A DNA stretch of 64,000 bases from Neolewinella persica DSM 23188 (GCF_000373105.1 NZ_KB890434.1:183-64182), one strand, 5' to 3'; shown: positions 1-9,898, counted from the stretch's first letter. Notes: generated by a model not told the origin, from the sequence alone. A program made the numbers and translations.

Positions 1-2
1 GC

Positions 3-530
3 AGCTCGCGCCGGTTGGCGCGGGAATGTCGGCTTAACGTGGAGATGATGTGGCTCACCGGGCATTTGCAACCGAATCAGAAAACGATTGCGGAGTTCCG
101 GAGAATTCATCCAAAGCATTTAAAGCAAGTATTTCGCGAATACGTCCCCGTTATTGAAGGAGTGGGATTTGATTGGCGGTAAGCGGATCGCCGTTGACGG
201 CACGAAAGTCCATGCGCAGAATGCCGCACCGCCGTAGGCAGCAGCGCAGCTCACAAGAACTTCAACGACGCCAAGCTGAAGCGACATCTGGACCGGATTG
301 ATATGCGGCCTGGAAAAGTCAATGGGGAGTTCAGTTTGCTGGCTTGCTGCAACAACATCAGGAGAACGATGTCTAATTTTGGCGCACTAGAGTTGTTTGA
401 GCGGCTAAAGGGGCGTTTTTCTGGGCTCCTGGCCCTTTTGGTCATACAATGTACCTTAAGGACAGAGAGATTTAGCGTATTTTGTGAGTGGCCACAAAGG
501 GTGGTCTTGAAAATTCACAAAAAAGCTAAT
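3..530 (+). pseudogene. decayed IS1182-family transposase
   Basis: Fragments of one transposase lie in order but in different frames. The frame from base 3 reads RLNVEMMWLTGHLQPNQKT and EFRRIHPKHLKQVFREYV, then stops at 180-182. The next frame continues with [15 protein letters not shown] (about 180-230) and stops. Bases 257-305 read [16 protein letters not shown]. From about 320 the frame reads [20 protein letters not shown], typical of the C-terminal part of IS1182-like DDE transposases, and ends with SVFCEWPQ. Most of the catalytic middle is missing, so this is an internally deleted and frameshifted copy that also runs off the left edge. A sister remnant lies at 9466-9830. Family assignment rests on recognised motifs, not on a search. 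Confidence 0.75.
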
Positions 531-544
531 CTAAAATTTCAACA

Positions 545-2857
545 ATGAAACAAGTTTTTCTTTTACTATTTCTTTTTGTTAGCACATTCGGGTTCTCTCA
601 AGCCCCTACGGTAGATGCGCCAACACCACCAGTTCGGAATGCAGTAGATGTAATTTCAATTTTTAGTGATACGTATGACAACATTACTGGTGCTAATTAC
701 AATCCAAATTGGAACCAAAGTGGCTTTGCTTCTGCAAGCTCATCCTTCGAACCTACCGGAGCAGGAGGTTCAGGAAACGTAGTACTGGCCTATCCAAATT
801 TCAACTATCAGGGGATTGAATTTAACAGTGTTCAAGATATCACTGCAATGGAATTTTTGCACTTAGATATTTGGACGGTTGGTGGTGTAGCTCCCAATAT
901 AGTTGTCATAAGTTCCGGAGCAGAAATTCCTCATGCCATTTCGAATGGAGATGGCGCATGGCAGAGTATAGAAATTCCTGTTACAGGCATTACGGGTGAC
1001 CTGACCAAAGCCATTCAATTTAAGTTTGATGGAGGTAATGGTTCTTCAACGGCTATTTATGTAGACAATCTATACTTCTGGAAAACTGAAGCTGCAACGG
1101 GAACAGATGCGACTTTAAGTGCTTTGGAAGTAGATGGAGCTGCAGTTGCAGGTTTTACACCTAACTCTCAATCTTACTCCATTGAGTTGCCTGGAGGTAC
1201 AACAGTAGTACCTCAAATTACTTTAGCCACAACTTCAGATGCATCAGCTTCGGCAGTTATCACACAGGCTATAGCAATTCCTGGCGATGCTACCGTAGTG
1301 GTAACTTCACAGGATGGTACGTCTACCAAAACTTATACGGTATCTTATTATATTGGAGGGCCTAATGTAGATGCACCAACGCCACCAGTTCGAAATGCAG
1401 TAGATGTTATTTCAGTTTTCAGTGATGCCTATAACAACATAACTGGTGCTAATTACAATCCAAATTGGAACCAAAGTGGCTTTGCTTCTGCAAGCTCATC
1501 CTTCGAACCTACCGGAGCAGGAGGTTCAGGTAATGTAGTACTGGCCTATCCAAATTTCAACTATCAGGGGATTGAATTTAACAGTGTGCAGGATATCACT
1601 GCAATGGAATTTTTGCACTTAGATATTTGGACGGTTGATGGGGTAGCACCTAATATCACTGTCTTAAGTTCCGGGGCAGAGATTCCACATCCCATTCCGA
1701 ATGGAGATGGCGAATGGCAGAGTATAGAAATTCCTGTTGCAGGGATTACGGGCGATCTGACCAAAGCCATTCAATTTAAGTTTGATGGCGGTAATGGTTC
1801 TTCAACGGCTATTTATGTAGATAATCTATATTTCTGGAAATCTGAGGCTGCAACGGGAACAGATGCGACTTTAAGTGCTTTGGAAGTAGACGGAACTGCA
1901 GTTGCAGGTTTTACCCCTAATTCTGAATCTTACTCCATTGAATTGCCTGGAGGAACAACAGTAGTACCTCAGGTTACTTTAGCCACAACTTCAGATGCAT
2001 CAGCTTCAGCAGTTATCACACAGGCTACGGCAATTCCCGGGGATGCTACCGTAGTGGTCACTTCACAGGATGGTACCACTACTAAAACGTATACGGTGTC
2101 TTATTACATTGGAGCACCTAACATAGATGCACCAACACCGCCAGTTCGAAATGCGGGAGATGTGATTTCAATTTTTAGCGAGGCATATGACAATATAACT
2201 GGTGCTAATTACAATCCAAATTGGAACCAAAGTGGCTTTGCTTCTGCCAGCTCATCCTTCGAACCTACCGGAGCAGGAGGTTCAGGAAATGTAGTACTGG
2301 CCTATCCAAATTTCAACTATCAGGGAATTGAGCTTAATAGTGTTCAGGATATAACTGCAATGGAGTTTTTACATTTAGATATTTGGACAGTAGACGGGGT
2401 AGCTCCTAATGTAACTGTCATAAGTTCTGGAACAGAAATTCCACACGCCATTCCAAATGGAGATGGCGGATGGCAAAGTGTAGAAATTCCTGTTGAAGGC
2501 ATTACGGGTGACCTTACCAATACTATTCAATTTAAGTTTGATGGCGGTAATGGTTCTACAACGGCTATTTATATAGATAATCTTTATTTCTATAAAGGAG
2601 TGGCTGTTGGAGTAGATGACTTTGATCGTGCTGATTTTAATGTTTTCCCTAATCCAACCAATAATTTTTGGAATATAGAAAGCAAGCAAAAAATTGACCT
2701 AATTCAAGTATTTGATGTTCAAGGGAAACTGGTAACTGCTCTAAGTCCAAATTCAACGACAGCGTCAATTAATGCTAATGGATTAACAAAGGGCATTTAT
2801 TTTGTAAAATTAAAATCTGCGAAAGGCACAAAATCAGTGAAGCTGATAAAGGAGTAA
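545..2857 (+). CDS. T9SS-sorted protein made of tandem 252-residue repeats
   Basis: 770 residues. The N-terminus ([20 protein letters not shown]) is a signal peptide. Two full 252-residue repeats and one partial repeat follow. Each begins [16 protein letters not shown], a module often attached to secreted Bacteroidota polysaccharide-binding proteins, and contains [20 protein letters not shown] and a jelly-roll-like carbohydrate-binding region of about 165 residues. It then has an 85-residue cadherin-like beta-sandwich ([12 protein letters not shown]... [11 protein letters not shown]) that the third copy lacks. The last 75 residues are a T9SS type A sorting domain ([12 protein letters not shown], then [12 protein letters not shown]). 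No catalytic domain is visible, so a surface binding role is inferred. The gene is clearly richer in A+T than its neighbours and follows a transposase remnant, which suggests transfer. Confidence 0.8.
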   Translation: MKQVFLLLFLFVSTFGFSQAPTVDAPTPPVRNAVDVISIFSDTYDNITGANYNPNWNQSGFASASSSFEPTGAGGSGNVVLAYPNFNYQGIEFNSVQDITAMEFLHLDIWTVGGVAPNIVVISSGAEIPHAISNGDGAWQSIEIPVTGITGDLTKAIQFKFDGGNGSSTAIYVDNLYFWKTEAATGTDATLSALEVDGAAVAGFTPNSQSYSIELPGGTTVVPQITLATTSDASASAVITQAIAIPGDATVVVTSQDGTSTKTYTVSYYIGGPNVDAPTPPVRNAVDVISVFSDAYNNITGANYNPNWNQSGFASASSSFEPTGAGGSGNVVLAYPNFNYQGIEFNSVQDITAMEFLHLDIWTVDGVAPNITVLSSGAEIPHPIPNGDGEWQSIEIPVAGITGDLTKAIQFKFDGGNGSSTAIYVDNLYFWKSEAATGTDATLSALEVDGTAVAGFTPNSESYSIELPGGTTVVPQVTLATTSDASASAVITQATAIPGDATVVVTSQDGTTTKTYTVSYYIGAPNIDAPTPPVRNAGDVISIFSEAYDNITGANYNPNWNQSGFASASSSFEPTGAGGSGNVVLAYPNFNYQGIELNSVQDITAMEFLHLDIWTVDGVAPNVTVISSGTEIPHAIPNGDGGWQSVEIPVEGITGDLTNTIQFKFDGGNGSTTAIYIDNLYFYKGVAVGVDDFDRADFNVFPNPTNNFWNIESKQKIDLIQVFDVQGKLVTALSPNSTTASINANGLTKGIYFVKLKSAKGTKSVKLIKE
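611..2612 (+). repeat. three 756-bp in-frame tandem DNA repeats
   Basis: Copies start at 611, 1367 and 2123, a spacing of exactly 756 bp (252 codons). The third copy is cut short at about 2612, before the cadherin-like part. Long stretches are identical between copies at the DNA level, including third codon positions, which indicates recent amplification or gene conversion. Confidence 0.9.
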
Positions 2858-2893
2858 CTTTATCAGCAACGCTTACTGGCCATTGCTCATTTA

Positions 2894-2976
2894 AGAGCGT
2901 GTCTGAATTTTAGCTTCCTGATTCCCAGAACCACAAATCGCTGAAAATCAGTTTGCTAAAATTTCAGACACGCTCT
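2894..2976. repeat. 83-bp inverted-repeat element (MITE-like)
   Basis: Left arm 2894-2914 (AGAGCGTGTCTGAATTTTAG and one more base) is the reverse complement of right arm 2955-2976 apart from one extra T. The 40-base centre encodes nothing. Short elements with such ends are often non-autonomous transposon derivatives; a strong mRNA 3' hairpin is the alternative. Confidence 0.55.
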
Positions 2977-2977
2977 A

Positions 2978-3012
2978 AGCCATATTGAATCACATTCAAT
3001 ATGGCTTTTTTA
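2978..3012 (+). terminator. rho-independent terminator after the repeat protein
   Basis: AGCCATATTGAA pairs with TTCAATATGGCT across a short TCACA-type loop, followed by TTTTTTAA. It lies 120 bases past the stop codon at 2857, on the same strand. Confidence 0.75.
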
Positions 3013-3512
3013 ATTGTGCCTTCCTGTCAATACCTCAATAGTTTGGGCGCAAGCGCTTACGTCCCTGAGGTAAATGGCGCGAAAACCCTGCTCATGGCTT
3101 TGACGGGCAAGCGGAAGCCAGCCTTTCCGTTGATTTTGTCGGATTTGCTCAGTTGCCAGCCCGATCAAGCCCCCCGCAAAGAACAATGGCATAGGCCCGA
3201 AAATAAAGCATCAGGTTTTGTCCCCAGGCAGGTAAAACTGTCCTTGCACCTGCGGCCCCGCCCAAATTCTTCTTATTCTTAACGAAAAGTCTATTCTTTT
3301 CCGTGCAGCCCGAAATAAGTGGAACGTAGCAGCATCGGGGTACAGGGGCAGAATAGGCTCTATTGAAACGCGCGAAAACCAACTTGTCGCACTTGCCCGG
3401 CGTAAGCGCTCCAGTGCTACCGGTTAGCGCGACAAGTTGGTTTTTGTACCCAATAAAACCACGGACAAAAGCTAGCTGGGAACACTTACGGCAAAAAGTA
3501 AGTTATACCTCC
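3013..3512. other. 500-bp spacer upstream of the repair operon
   Basis: No convincing gene. Short open frames on both strands (3001-3282, 3149-3382, 3010-3192) have no recognisable domains. The stretch holds CGTAAGCGCT on the minus strand near 3055-3064, a copy of the 18-bp dispersed motif at 3245-3262, a 16-bp stem (3375-3390 with 3429-3444) around a 38-base loop followed by T residues, and CGGCGTAAGCGCTC at 3398-3411. Confidence 0.6.
3245..3262 (+). repeat. 18-bp dispersed motif, module A
   Basis: TGCACCTGCGGCCCCGCC, a perfect match to the window consensus TGCACCTGCGRCCNCGCC. It is preceded by CT and followed by CAAAT, flanks shared with several other copies. Confidence 0.85.
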
Positions 3513-4559
3513 ATGAAGCATAAAAGCTCCACTGATCTCCTGCAATTCACCCCAAAAGGCATCTGGTGCCCGCCGGCAGATGTATACATCGACCCGTGGC
3601 GACCGGTGAAAAAAGCAATGATCACCCACGGGCACGCCGACCATAGCCGGTATGGCCATCGGTCTTACCTGGCCAGTACGACTGCGGGGCCAGCCATAAA
3701 ATACCGTCTTGGGGACATTAATTTACAGACCATCAACTTCGGCGAAAAGATAAACGTCAACGGGGTGCAATTCTCCTTTCATCCGGCGGGTCATATACTC
3801 GGTTCTGCACAAATAAGAGTGGAGCATAAGGGAGAAGTTTGGGTGGCTTCCGGCGATTATAAACTGGAAGACGACGGACTTGCGGAGGCCTTCGAACCGG
3901 TCAAATGCCACACCTTCATCACGGAGTCGACGTTTGGGTTACCGGTGTATGACTGGCAACCCCAGGAAGCTGTTTTTGCAGACATCAATGACTGGTGGAG
4001 AAAAAATGCAGCAGAAGGTAAGGTCAGTTTTATTACCGGTTACTCGCTCGGCAAAGCACAGCGCATCCTGCAGGGACTGGATAGTTCCATTGGTAAAATT
4101 TATACCCACGGAGCGGTAGAGAATATTAATGAAGTGATGCGTTTGCAGGGGATTCCACTTCCCGATACTATTCGTGTGACCGGCGACATCTCATCAAAAG
4201 ATTATCCCACTAACCTGGTGTTGGCACCTCCTTCTGCACTCAATAGCGCGTGGATGAAAAAATTTAAACCCATATCCATTGCGATTGCCTCGGGCTGGAT
4301 GACCTTACGTGGCGCCCGGCGAAGAAAAGCGGTGGAGCGTGGCTTCGTTTTATCCGATCATGTCGACTGGAAAGACCTCAATAAAGCCATTGAAGCAACG
4401 GAAGCCAGTCGGGTAATTGTTACGCATGGCTATACTTCCATTTACACTAAATATCTGCTTGAGCTCGGACTGGACGCAGAGGCCGCTCAAACAGAATTCA
4501 CCGGAGAAAGTATTGATGAGGACGATACACCCAGTGATGAAAAAGACACTACGCTGTGA
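3513..4559 (+). CDS. ligase-associated exonuclease, metallo-beta-lactamase/beta-CASP fold
   Basis: 348 residues from ATG 3513. An upstream TTG at 3363 would add 50 residues with no family likeness, so I prefer the ATG. The protein has HGHADHSRYGH (metallo-beta-lactamase metal site), HPAGHILGSAQ, DYKLEDDG and the beta-CASP-like TGYSLGKAQRIL. The family is the putative 3' exonuclease that accompanies ATP-dependent DNA ligases in bacterial damage-response clusters, and its likely role is trimming DNA ends before ligation. The stop codon overlaps the GTG start of the ligase by four bases (GTGA), which implies translational coupling. Confidence 0.9.
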   Translation: MKHKSSTDLLQFTPKGIWCPPADVYIDPWRPVKKAMITHGHADHSRYGHRSYLASTTAGPAIKYRLGDINLQTINFGEKINVNGVQFSFHPAGHILGSAQIRVEHKGEVWVASGDYKLEDDGLAEAFEPVKCHTFITESTFGLPVYDWQPQEAVFADINDWWRKNAAEGKVSFITGYSLGKAQRILQGLDSSIGKIYTHGAVENINEVMRLQGIPLPDTIRVTGDISSKDYPTNLVLAPPSALNSAWMKKFKPISIAIASGWMTLRGARRRKAVERGFVLSDHVDWKDLNKAIEATEASRVIVTHGYTSIYTKYLLELGLDAEAAQTEFTGESIDEDDTPSDEKDTTL

Positions 4560-6145
4560 AAAATTTCGCTGAATTATTCACCCAACTTGATCAAACTACC
4601 AAGACTTTAAAAAAAGTAGCTGCCCTGGTAGACTTCTTTGAACGCGCGAATGATGAGGATCGCCTTTGGGCCATTGCCATCCTCTCTCACCGTCGGCCCA
4701 AACGAACGGTAAAAACCAGCCTGATGCGGGTTTGGGCAGCAGAATTGGCGGGCGTTCCACTGTGGTTGTTTGAAGAAAGTTATCATGTTGTGGGTGACCT
4801 GGCCGAAACGATTGCGCTCGTATTGCCTCCGCCTACAACACGACACGACGCTTCTCTTTCCGATTGGATAGCAGTCATCAAGAGCCTTGAAAAACAAGAG
4901 GATGCGCTCAAGAAAGAAGTTGTCGTAAAAGCATGGGAGGGGATGGCCTATCCGGAAAGATTTGTTTTTAATAAACTAATTACCGGTGGGTTTCGGGTAG
5001 GGGTCTCCCAAAAATTAATGATGCGTGCTCTGGCTCAATTTGAGGGCCAGGAAGAAAACAGTATTGCGCATCGCCTGATGGGGAATTGGACGCCTGACAA
5101 CACAACCTACGAGGAATTGATCAGGAGCGAAAACCCCCTGGATGATGTATCGAGGCCCTATCCGTTTTATCTGGCCTACGCTCTTGAAAGTGAACCTGCC
5201 ACACTGGGAGATCCTGCTAATTGGCAGGTAGAACGAAAATGGGATGGCATTCGGGGACAGGTCATTGTCAGAGAAGGCAATTTATTTGTGTGGTCGAGGG
5301 GAGAAGAGCTGGTCACTGACAAGTTCCCTGAGTATCATCACTTAGCTGATTTGCTGCCCGACGGCACGGTTATTGACGGCGAGATACTCCCGTATAAAGC
5401 TGGCCAACCACTAACCTTCAATGTTTTGCAAACCAGAATCGGTCGTAAAAATGTGACCAAAAAAATCCTGGAATCTGCTCCCGTCGTGCTGATGTGTTAT
5501 GACCTGTTGGAGTTGGAAGGAGAAGACCTGCGGACTCGCCCCTTGCAGCAAAGAAGAAAACTATTAGAGAAGGTCGTCAAAGAAAACCCCAGTGAAGTGC
5601 TTTTACTTTCAGAGGTTATTCAATTTTCTGAATGGGAACAGACCGCTGAGGAAAGGGCCAATTCCCGGCAACACCTGAGCGAAGGACTGATGATCAAAAA
5701 ACTGGATTCGTCATATCGATCCGGGCGCAAAAAGGGCGATTGGTGGAAATGGAAAATAGACCCGCTCACTATTGATGCCGTCATGATTTACGCACAACAG
5801 GGCCACGGTCGGCGGGCCAACCTTTATACCGATTATACTTTCGCCGTATGGAACGATGAAGAGTTGGTTCCATTTACAAAAGCCTATTCCGGACTGACGG
5901 ATAAGGAGTTTAACAAGATAACCGCATGGGTTCGCAAAAACACAAAAGAGCGTTTCGGTCCGGTAAGAAGTGTAAAGCCGGAGTTGGTTTTTGAAATTGC
6001 CTTTGAAGGCATTAATGCATCGAGCCGGCACAAGTCTGGGGTCGCCCTGCGCTTTCCCAGAATGTTGCGCTGGCGTACCGACAAAAAGATAGAGGAAGCG
6101 AATACCTTAGCCGACTTAAAAAGTATGTTGGAACTATATGGCTAA
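4556..6145 (+). CDS. ATP-dependent DNA ligase, damage-response type
   Basis: 529 residues, starting with GTG inside the stop codon of the exonuclease gene. Residues 1-200 form the alpha-helical DNA-binding domain. The adenylation motif VERKWDGIRGQ places the AMP-accepting lysine at about residue 228. Further nucleotidyltransferase motifs are visible (DGEILPYKAG, GLMIKK, WWKWKIDP), and an OB-fold ends with FEIAFEGINASSRHKSG and ALRFPRM. The ligase seals nicks in duplex DNA with ATP. Bacteria use NAD-dependent LigA for replication, so this enzyme is probably a repair ligase working with the adjacent exonuclease, helicase and PdeM. Confidence 0.93.
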   Translation: MKNFAELFTQLDQTTKTLKKVAALVDFFERANDEDRLWAIAILSHRRPKRTVKTSLMRVWAAELAGVPLWLFEESYHVVGDLAETIALVLPPPTTRHDASLSDWIAVIKSLEKQEDALKKEVVVKAWEGMAYPERFVFNKLITGGFRVGVSQKLMMRALAQFEGQEENSIAHRLMGNWTPDNTTYEELIRSENPLDDVSRPYPFYLAYALESEPATLGDPANWQVERKWDGIRGQVIVREGNLFVWSRGEELVTDKFPEYHHLADLLPDGTVIDGEILPYKAGQPLTFNVLQTRIGRKNVTKKILESAPVVLMCYDLLELEGEDLRTRPLQQRRKLLEKVVKENPSEVLLLSEVIQFSEWEQTAEERANSRQHLSEGLMIKKLDSSYRSGRKKGDWWKWKIDPLTIDAVMIYAQQGHGRRANLYTDYTFAVWNDEELVPFTKAYSGLTDKEFNKITAWVRKNTKERFGPVRSVKPELVFEIAFEGINASSRHKSGVALRFPRMLRWRTDKKIEEANTLADLKSMLELYG

Positions 6146-6340
6146 CCATCGAACACAGTGATGGCTCGGCGTAAGCGCTCATTGGGTTTAAATAAATGAA
6201 CTAGCCTTATGATTGTGGTTCGTCCGCCGGCCCTGGCTTTAGGGCTTATTCATTTTTTAAAATCAATAAATGTTACGAGTTATTGCAACAAATTGGTTTG
6301 CGCCCAATTGACCCGTTAATTACTAACAATAAAAAAACAC
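6146..6340. other. 195-bp spacer inside the repair gene set
   Basis: Contains CGGCGTAAGCGCTC at 6167-6180, identical to 3398-3411 upstream of the exonuclease gene. It is A+T-rich towards the helicase start. No clear promoter hexamers or terminator were seen. Confidence 0.4.
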
Positions 6341-8797
6341 ATGACCCGAAAGGAGCAAATCGAAATTGGAAGCCGGTGGTTTCAACAAAAAGGTTGGACC
6401 CCTTTCCCATTTCAGGTCCAAACCTGGAAAGCTTATTTGCAGGGGAAAAACGGTGTTGTGAACGCAGCAACGGGTAGTGGAAAGACCTACGCATTACTTG
6501 TTCCCATCCTTTTAGAATTTATTGCTAAACACCAGAAGAAAAAAAAAATACCCGCTCAAAACGGCCTCCAGGCCATCTGGATCTCTCCCATCAAAGCTCT
6601 GACCAAGGAGATTAAACTTTCTGCTGAACAAGCCATCGAAGCTTTAGGGCTCAACTGGAAAGTCGCAATTCGAAGCGGCGATACCTCCAGTGCTGAGCGA
6701 GCTAAAATCAAAAAACGGCCTCCGGAAATTTTAATTACCACGCCTGAAAGTCTGCACCTGCTGCTGGCTACGGCTGGCTACGAAGACTTTTTTAATAACC
6801 TCAAGGTATTCGTAGCCGATGAATGGCATGAACTGCTTGGTTCTAAACGGGGGGTACAGGTAGAATTGGCTTTGTCGAGACTGAAAGCGCTTTTGCCAAA
6901 CTTGAAAGTTTGGGGTATATCTGCCACCATTGGGAATATGGAGGATGCGGCAGCTGTTTTGTTTGGGGCGGATTATAAAAAGGACAACTGGAAACTCATC
7001 CGTTCCAAGATCGAAAAGAAGATTGACATTCAACCGGTGCTGCCGGATGACATCGAGCGATTCCCCTGGGCGGGTCACCTGGGTATCTTTCTGGCAGAAA
7101 AAGTGCTGGATATTGTCAACGACAGTACCACCACCTTACTCTTCACTAATACCAGGAATCAATGTGAACGCTGGTATCAGGAGTTATTGGCGCTTCAGCC
7201 TGACCTGGCCGGACTAATCGCTATGCACCACAGCGCTATTGCCCGCACCCAGCGAGACTGGGTGGAGGAAGCACTGCATGAAGGAAAACTAAAACTGGTC
7301 GTCTGTACTTCCAGCCTGGATCTGGGCGTGGATTTTCGTCCGGTCAAAACGGTCATCCAGATCGGGAGTCCGAAAGGAGTTGCCCGCTTTTTGCAGCGGG
7401 CCGGGCGGAGTGGCCATCAACCGGGAGCGACCAGCGTTGTGCATTTTGTTCCCACTCACGCATTGGAACTGGTGGAGTCAGCGGCGTTGCGCCGGGCAGT
7501 AGCCCGCAAAAACCTGGAAAGCAGAATACCTTACATTCGATCTTTTGATGTGTTGGTGCAGTACCTGGTGACCCTTTCCGTTTCAGGTGGTTTTGATGCG
7601 CTTCAAATCTATGAAGAAGTAAAGAAAACGTATAGTTACGAAAGCGTCACCCCTGAAGAATGGGACTGGTGCCTGGCTTTCATCTGTACGGGTGGCACCT
7701 CTCTGGATGCCTACGATGAGTATAATAGGGTAGGCTTGTACAAGGGCAAATATTATATCGTCAATAAAGCAATGGCCACACGTCACCGACTTTCCATTGG
7801 TACGATAGTAAGTGATACAATGGTGGAAGTGAAGTATAGAAACGGATCGAAAATTGGCCGGGTAGAAGAGCGGTTTATTTCCGGCTTACGACCGGGTGAT
7901 GTGTTCATGTTTAGTGGAAAGGTATTGGAATTGGTCCGTTTCAGGGGAATAGAAGCCCGGGTGAAAGCGAGTAAGAAAAAAAGAGGGATTACCCCCTCCT
8001 GGGCGGGCGGGCGGATGCCTTTTTCTTCTCAACTTTCGGAAGAACTGCGGCACCAAATGACCCTGATACAACGGGACGATCTGTCATCGCAGGAATTAAA
8101 AAAACTTCGACCGCTTACGGATATTCAAAAAAAACGATCCGGCATACCTGCCGAAAATGAATTGTTGATTGAGTATTTCAAAGACAGGGAAGGTTACCAT
8201 TTGCTGTTTTATCCGTTTGAGGGGAGGTTTATACATGAAGGCCTGAGCACCCTGATCGCCTGGCGGATTTCACAACAGATCAAAATTACGTTTACCATTG
8301 CCGTAAATGACTATGGTTTTGAACTGCTCAGCGATCAGTCGATCGATCTGGAAACTGTCCTTAAGCCGGGCTTATTCACGACCGAAAATCTTAAGGAAGA
8401 CATTCTGGAAAGTGTCAACGCGGTAGAAATGGCCAAACGCAGATTCCGGGATATTGCCAGTATCGCGGGGTTGATTTACAAAGGTTACCCGGGGATGCAA
8501 AAGAGTACCCGGCACCTGCAGTCCTCTTCCCAGTTATTCTTTGAGGTCTTCCAGCAACATGAACCCGACAACTTATTGGTTAAGCAAGCCAACGAAGAAG
8601 TCATGCGTTTTCAGTTAGAAGAAAACCGGCTACGTAGTACACTGGATCGATTAACCGAACTGGAATTGATGATCAAATCAATCAATCGACCTGCTCCGTT
8701 GACCTTCCCGATCATAGTTGACCGGTTGCGAGAAAAAGTCTCCAGCGAAACCTTGCGGGAAAGAATCAGCAAAATGAAATTAAAAATAATTAGATAA
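6341..8797 (+). CDS. ligase-associated DEXH helicase (Lhr-like)
   Basis: 818 residues. Superfamily 2 motifs are clear: Q-motif region TPFPFQVQTWKAYL, Walker A NAATGSGKTYAL, motif Ia WISPIKAL, DEWH box, SAT motif (WGISATIG), HHSAIART, CTSSLDLGVDF and QRAGRSGHQ. The remaining ~400 residues correspond to the winged-helix and Lhr-specific core. The length matches the short Lhr-core proteins found beside ATP-dependent ligases. It probably loads on single-stranded DNA or DNA:RNA hybrids and moves 3' to 5', as known for Lhr. It is separated from the ligase by 195 bp and from pdeM by 28 bp. Confidence 0.92.
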   Translation: MTRKEQIEIGSRWFQQKGWTPFPFQVQTWKAYLQGKNGVVNAATGSGKTYALLVPILLEFIAKHQKKKKIPAQNGLQAIWISPIKALTKEIKLSAEQAIEALGLNWKVAIRSGDTSSAERAKIKKRPPEILITTPESLHLLLATAGYEDFFNNLKVFVADEWHELLGSKRGVQVELALSRLKALLPNLKVWGISATIGNMEDAAAVLFGADYKKDNWKLIRSKIEKKIDIQPVLPDDIERFPWAGHLGIFLAEKVLDIVNDSTTTLLFTNTRNQCERWYQELLALQPDLAGLIAMHHSAIARTQRDWVEEALHEGKLKLVVCTSSLDLGVDFRPVKTVIQIGSPKGVARFLQRAGRSGHQPGATSVVHFVPTHALELVESAALRRAVARKNLESRIPYIRSFDVLVQYLVTLSVSGGFDALQIYEEVKKTYSYESVTPEEWDWCLAFICTGGTSLDAYDEYNRVGLYKGKYYIVNKAMATRHRLSIGTIVSDTMVEVKYRNGSKIGRVEERFISGLRPGDVFMFSGKVLELVRFRGIEARVKASKKKRGITPSWAGGRMPFSSQLSEELRHQMTLIQRDDLSSQELKKLRPLTDIQKKRSGIPAENELLIEYFKDREGYHLLFYPFEGRFIHEGLSTLIAWRISQQIKITFTIAVNDYGFELLSDQSIDLETVLKPGLFTTENLKEDILESVNAVEMAKRRFRDIASIAGLIYKGYPGMQKSTRHLQSSSQLFFEVFQQHEPDNLLVKQANEEVMRFQLEENRLRSTLDRLTELELMIKSINRPAPLTFPIIVDRLREKVSSETLRERISKMKLKIIR

Positions 8798-8825
8798 GCC
8801 CTGAAAATAGGTGGCAATACCCAAT

Positions 8826-9464
8826 ATGACCATTTTACTGAAAAACCAAACGTTACATTTACATCCAAATAAGGCAATCTTTTGGGAGAATAAAAAAATA
8901 CTGTTCATTGCAGATCTTCATCTCGGTAAAGCTGCTCATTTTCGAAAGAAAGGTATCGCTGCTCCACCTGCCCTATTCGAGCAAAACATACAAAACCTGC
9001 GCCAGCTGATTACGCATTTCCACCCCGTCAGGGTCCTTATTCTGGGCGACCTGTTTCACAGTACCCTGAATATAATCTGGAATAAATTCGAAGCATTCCT
9101 GTTACAATTTTCTGAAGTCAGTTTCGAATTAGTCAAGGGAAATCATGACATTTTACCTGAACAGGTTTATGCAGATTCGATATTGACCCTGCATCAGCCA
9201 CCGATCATTATTGAACCGTTTATTCTTTCGCACTATCCGCTGGAAACCGTTCCCGAAGGCCTGTATAATTTATATGGTCATTTGCACCCCGGCGTTTTAT
9301 TGGAAGGAATGGGCAAACAACTATTGAAACTACCTTGCTTTTATTTGGAACCTACCCAGGCAGTGCTCCCTGCATTTGGTGCCTTCACCGGTCTCGCGTT
9401 GGTACAACCCCAAAAAGGCGACCGGGTCTTTGTGGTTTTGGAGGACGAGGTGTTGGAAATGTAA
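8826..9464 (+). CDS. pdeM: ligase-associated calcineurin-like phosphoesterase/endonuclease
   Basis: 212 residues from ATG 8826. A GTG at 8811 is possible but adds only VAIPN. The metallophosphoesterase signatures DLHLGK, GDLFHS, KGNHD and GHLHPG are all present and in order, so the two-metal site looks intact. This family (PdeM) is the fourth member of the ligase-associated damage-response set. The stop codon is followed within a few bases by transposase-derived sequence. Confidence 0.88.
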   Translation: MTILLKNQTLHLHPNKAIFWENKKILFIADLHLGKAAHFRKKGIAAPPALFEQNIQNLRQLITHFHPVRVLILGDLFHSTLNIIWNKFEAFLLQFSEVSFELVKGNHDILPEQVYADSILTLHQPPIIIEPFILSHYPLETVPEGLYNLYGHLHPGVLLEGMGKQLLKLPCFYLEPTQAVLPAFGAFTGLALVQPQKGDRVFVVLEDEVLEM

Positions 9465-9465
9465 A

Positions 9466-9830
9466 GGCGAAGAAAAGCTTCAACAATGCCAAACTCAAAC
9501 GTCATCTGGACCGGACCTATAGGCGGATCAACGAAGCACCGGATGCGTTTTCCCGCCAGGACAAGCACGGAGACAGCGAGAATATGTCGGATTTGGTGGC
9601 GCGGCCGCAGGATGCTATGCAAGTTTTAAAAGCAAGGAGGACCAACTACGTATCCCAGCGAAAAAAAAACTACTAGAAAACGACGACATCCAAATCTGCC
9701 TGACGGAACCTGACGCTCGATCTCTGATTAAGCATGGCCTGAAGCTACTGCGTTCTTCCGGTAGGGTGGACTAACGAAGCTGATGTTTTTGTGTATTTTG
9801 TGAGGGGTCACGGAGGACGGTGAGCTGATC
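9466..9830 (+). pseudogene. second decayed IS1182-family transposase
   Basis: Directly after the pdeM stop the frame reads [18 protein letters not shown], matching the [14 protein letters not shown] stretch at 257-305. It continues through a lysine-rich coil to a stop at about 9676. The next frame gives NDDIQICLTEPDARSLI, typical of the transposase core, and the end reads VFCEGSRR, parallel to SVFCEWPQ near 475. The N-terminal third and most of the DDE domain are missing. Together with 3-530 it brackets the T9SS gene and the repair genes. Confidence 0.7.
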
Positions 9831-9898
9831 GAAGCCTGAAAATTGGGTTTTGGGTGGGGACTTATCATACAGACTCGCATTATGGGTAATTAGAAAAA

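Noticed and set aside
3010-3382. Short minus-strand frames upstream of the repair operon
   Set aside because: They overlap one another and module A, and lack domain signals; a decayed gene is possible but cannot be supported.
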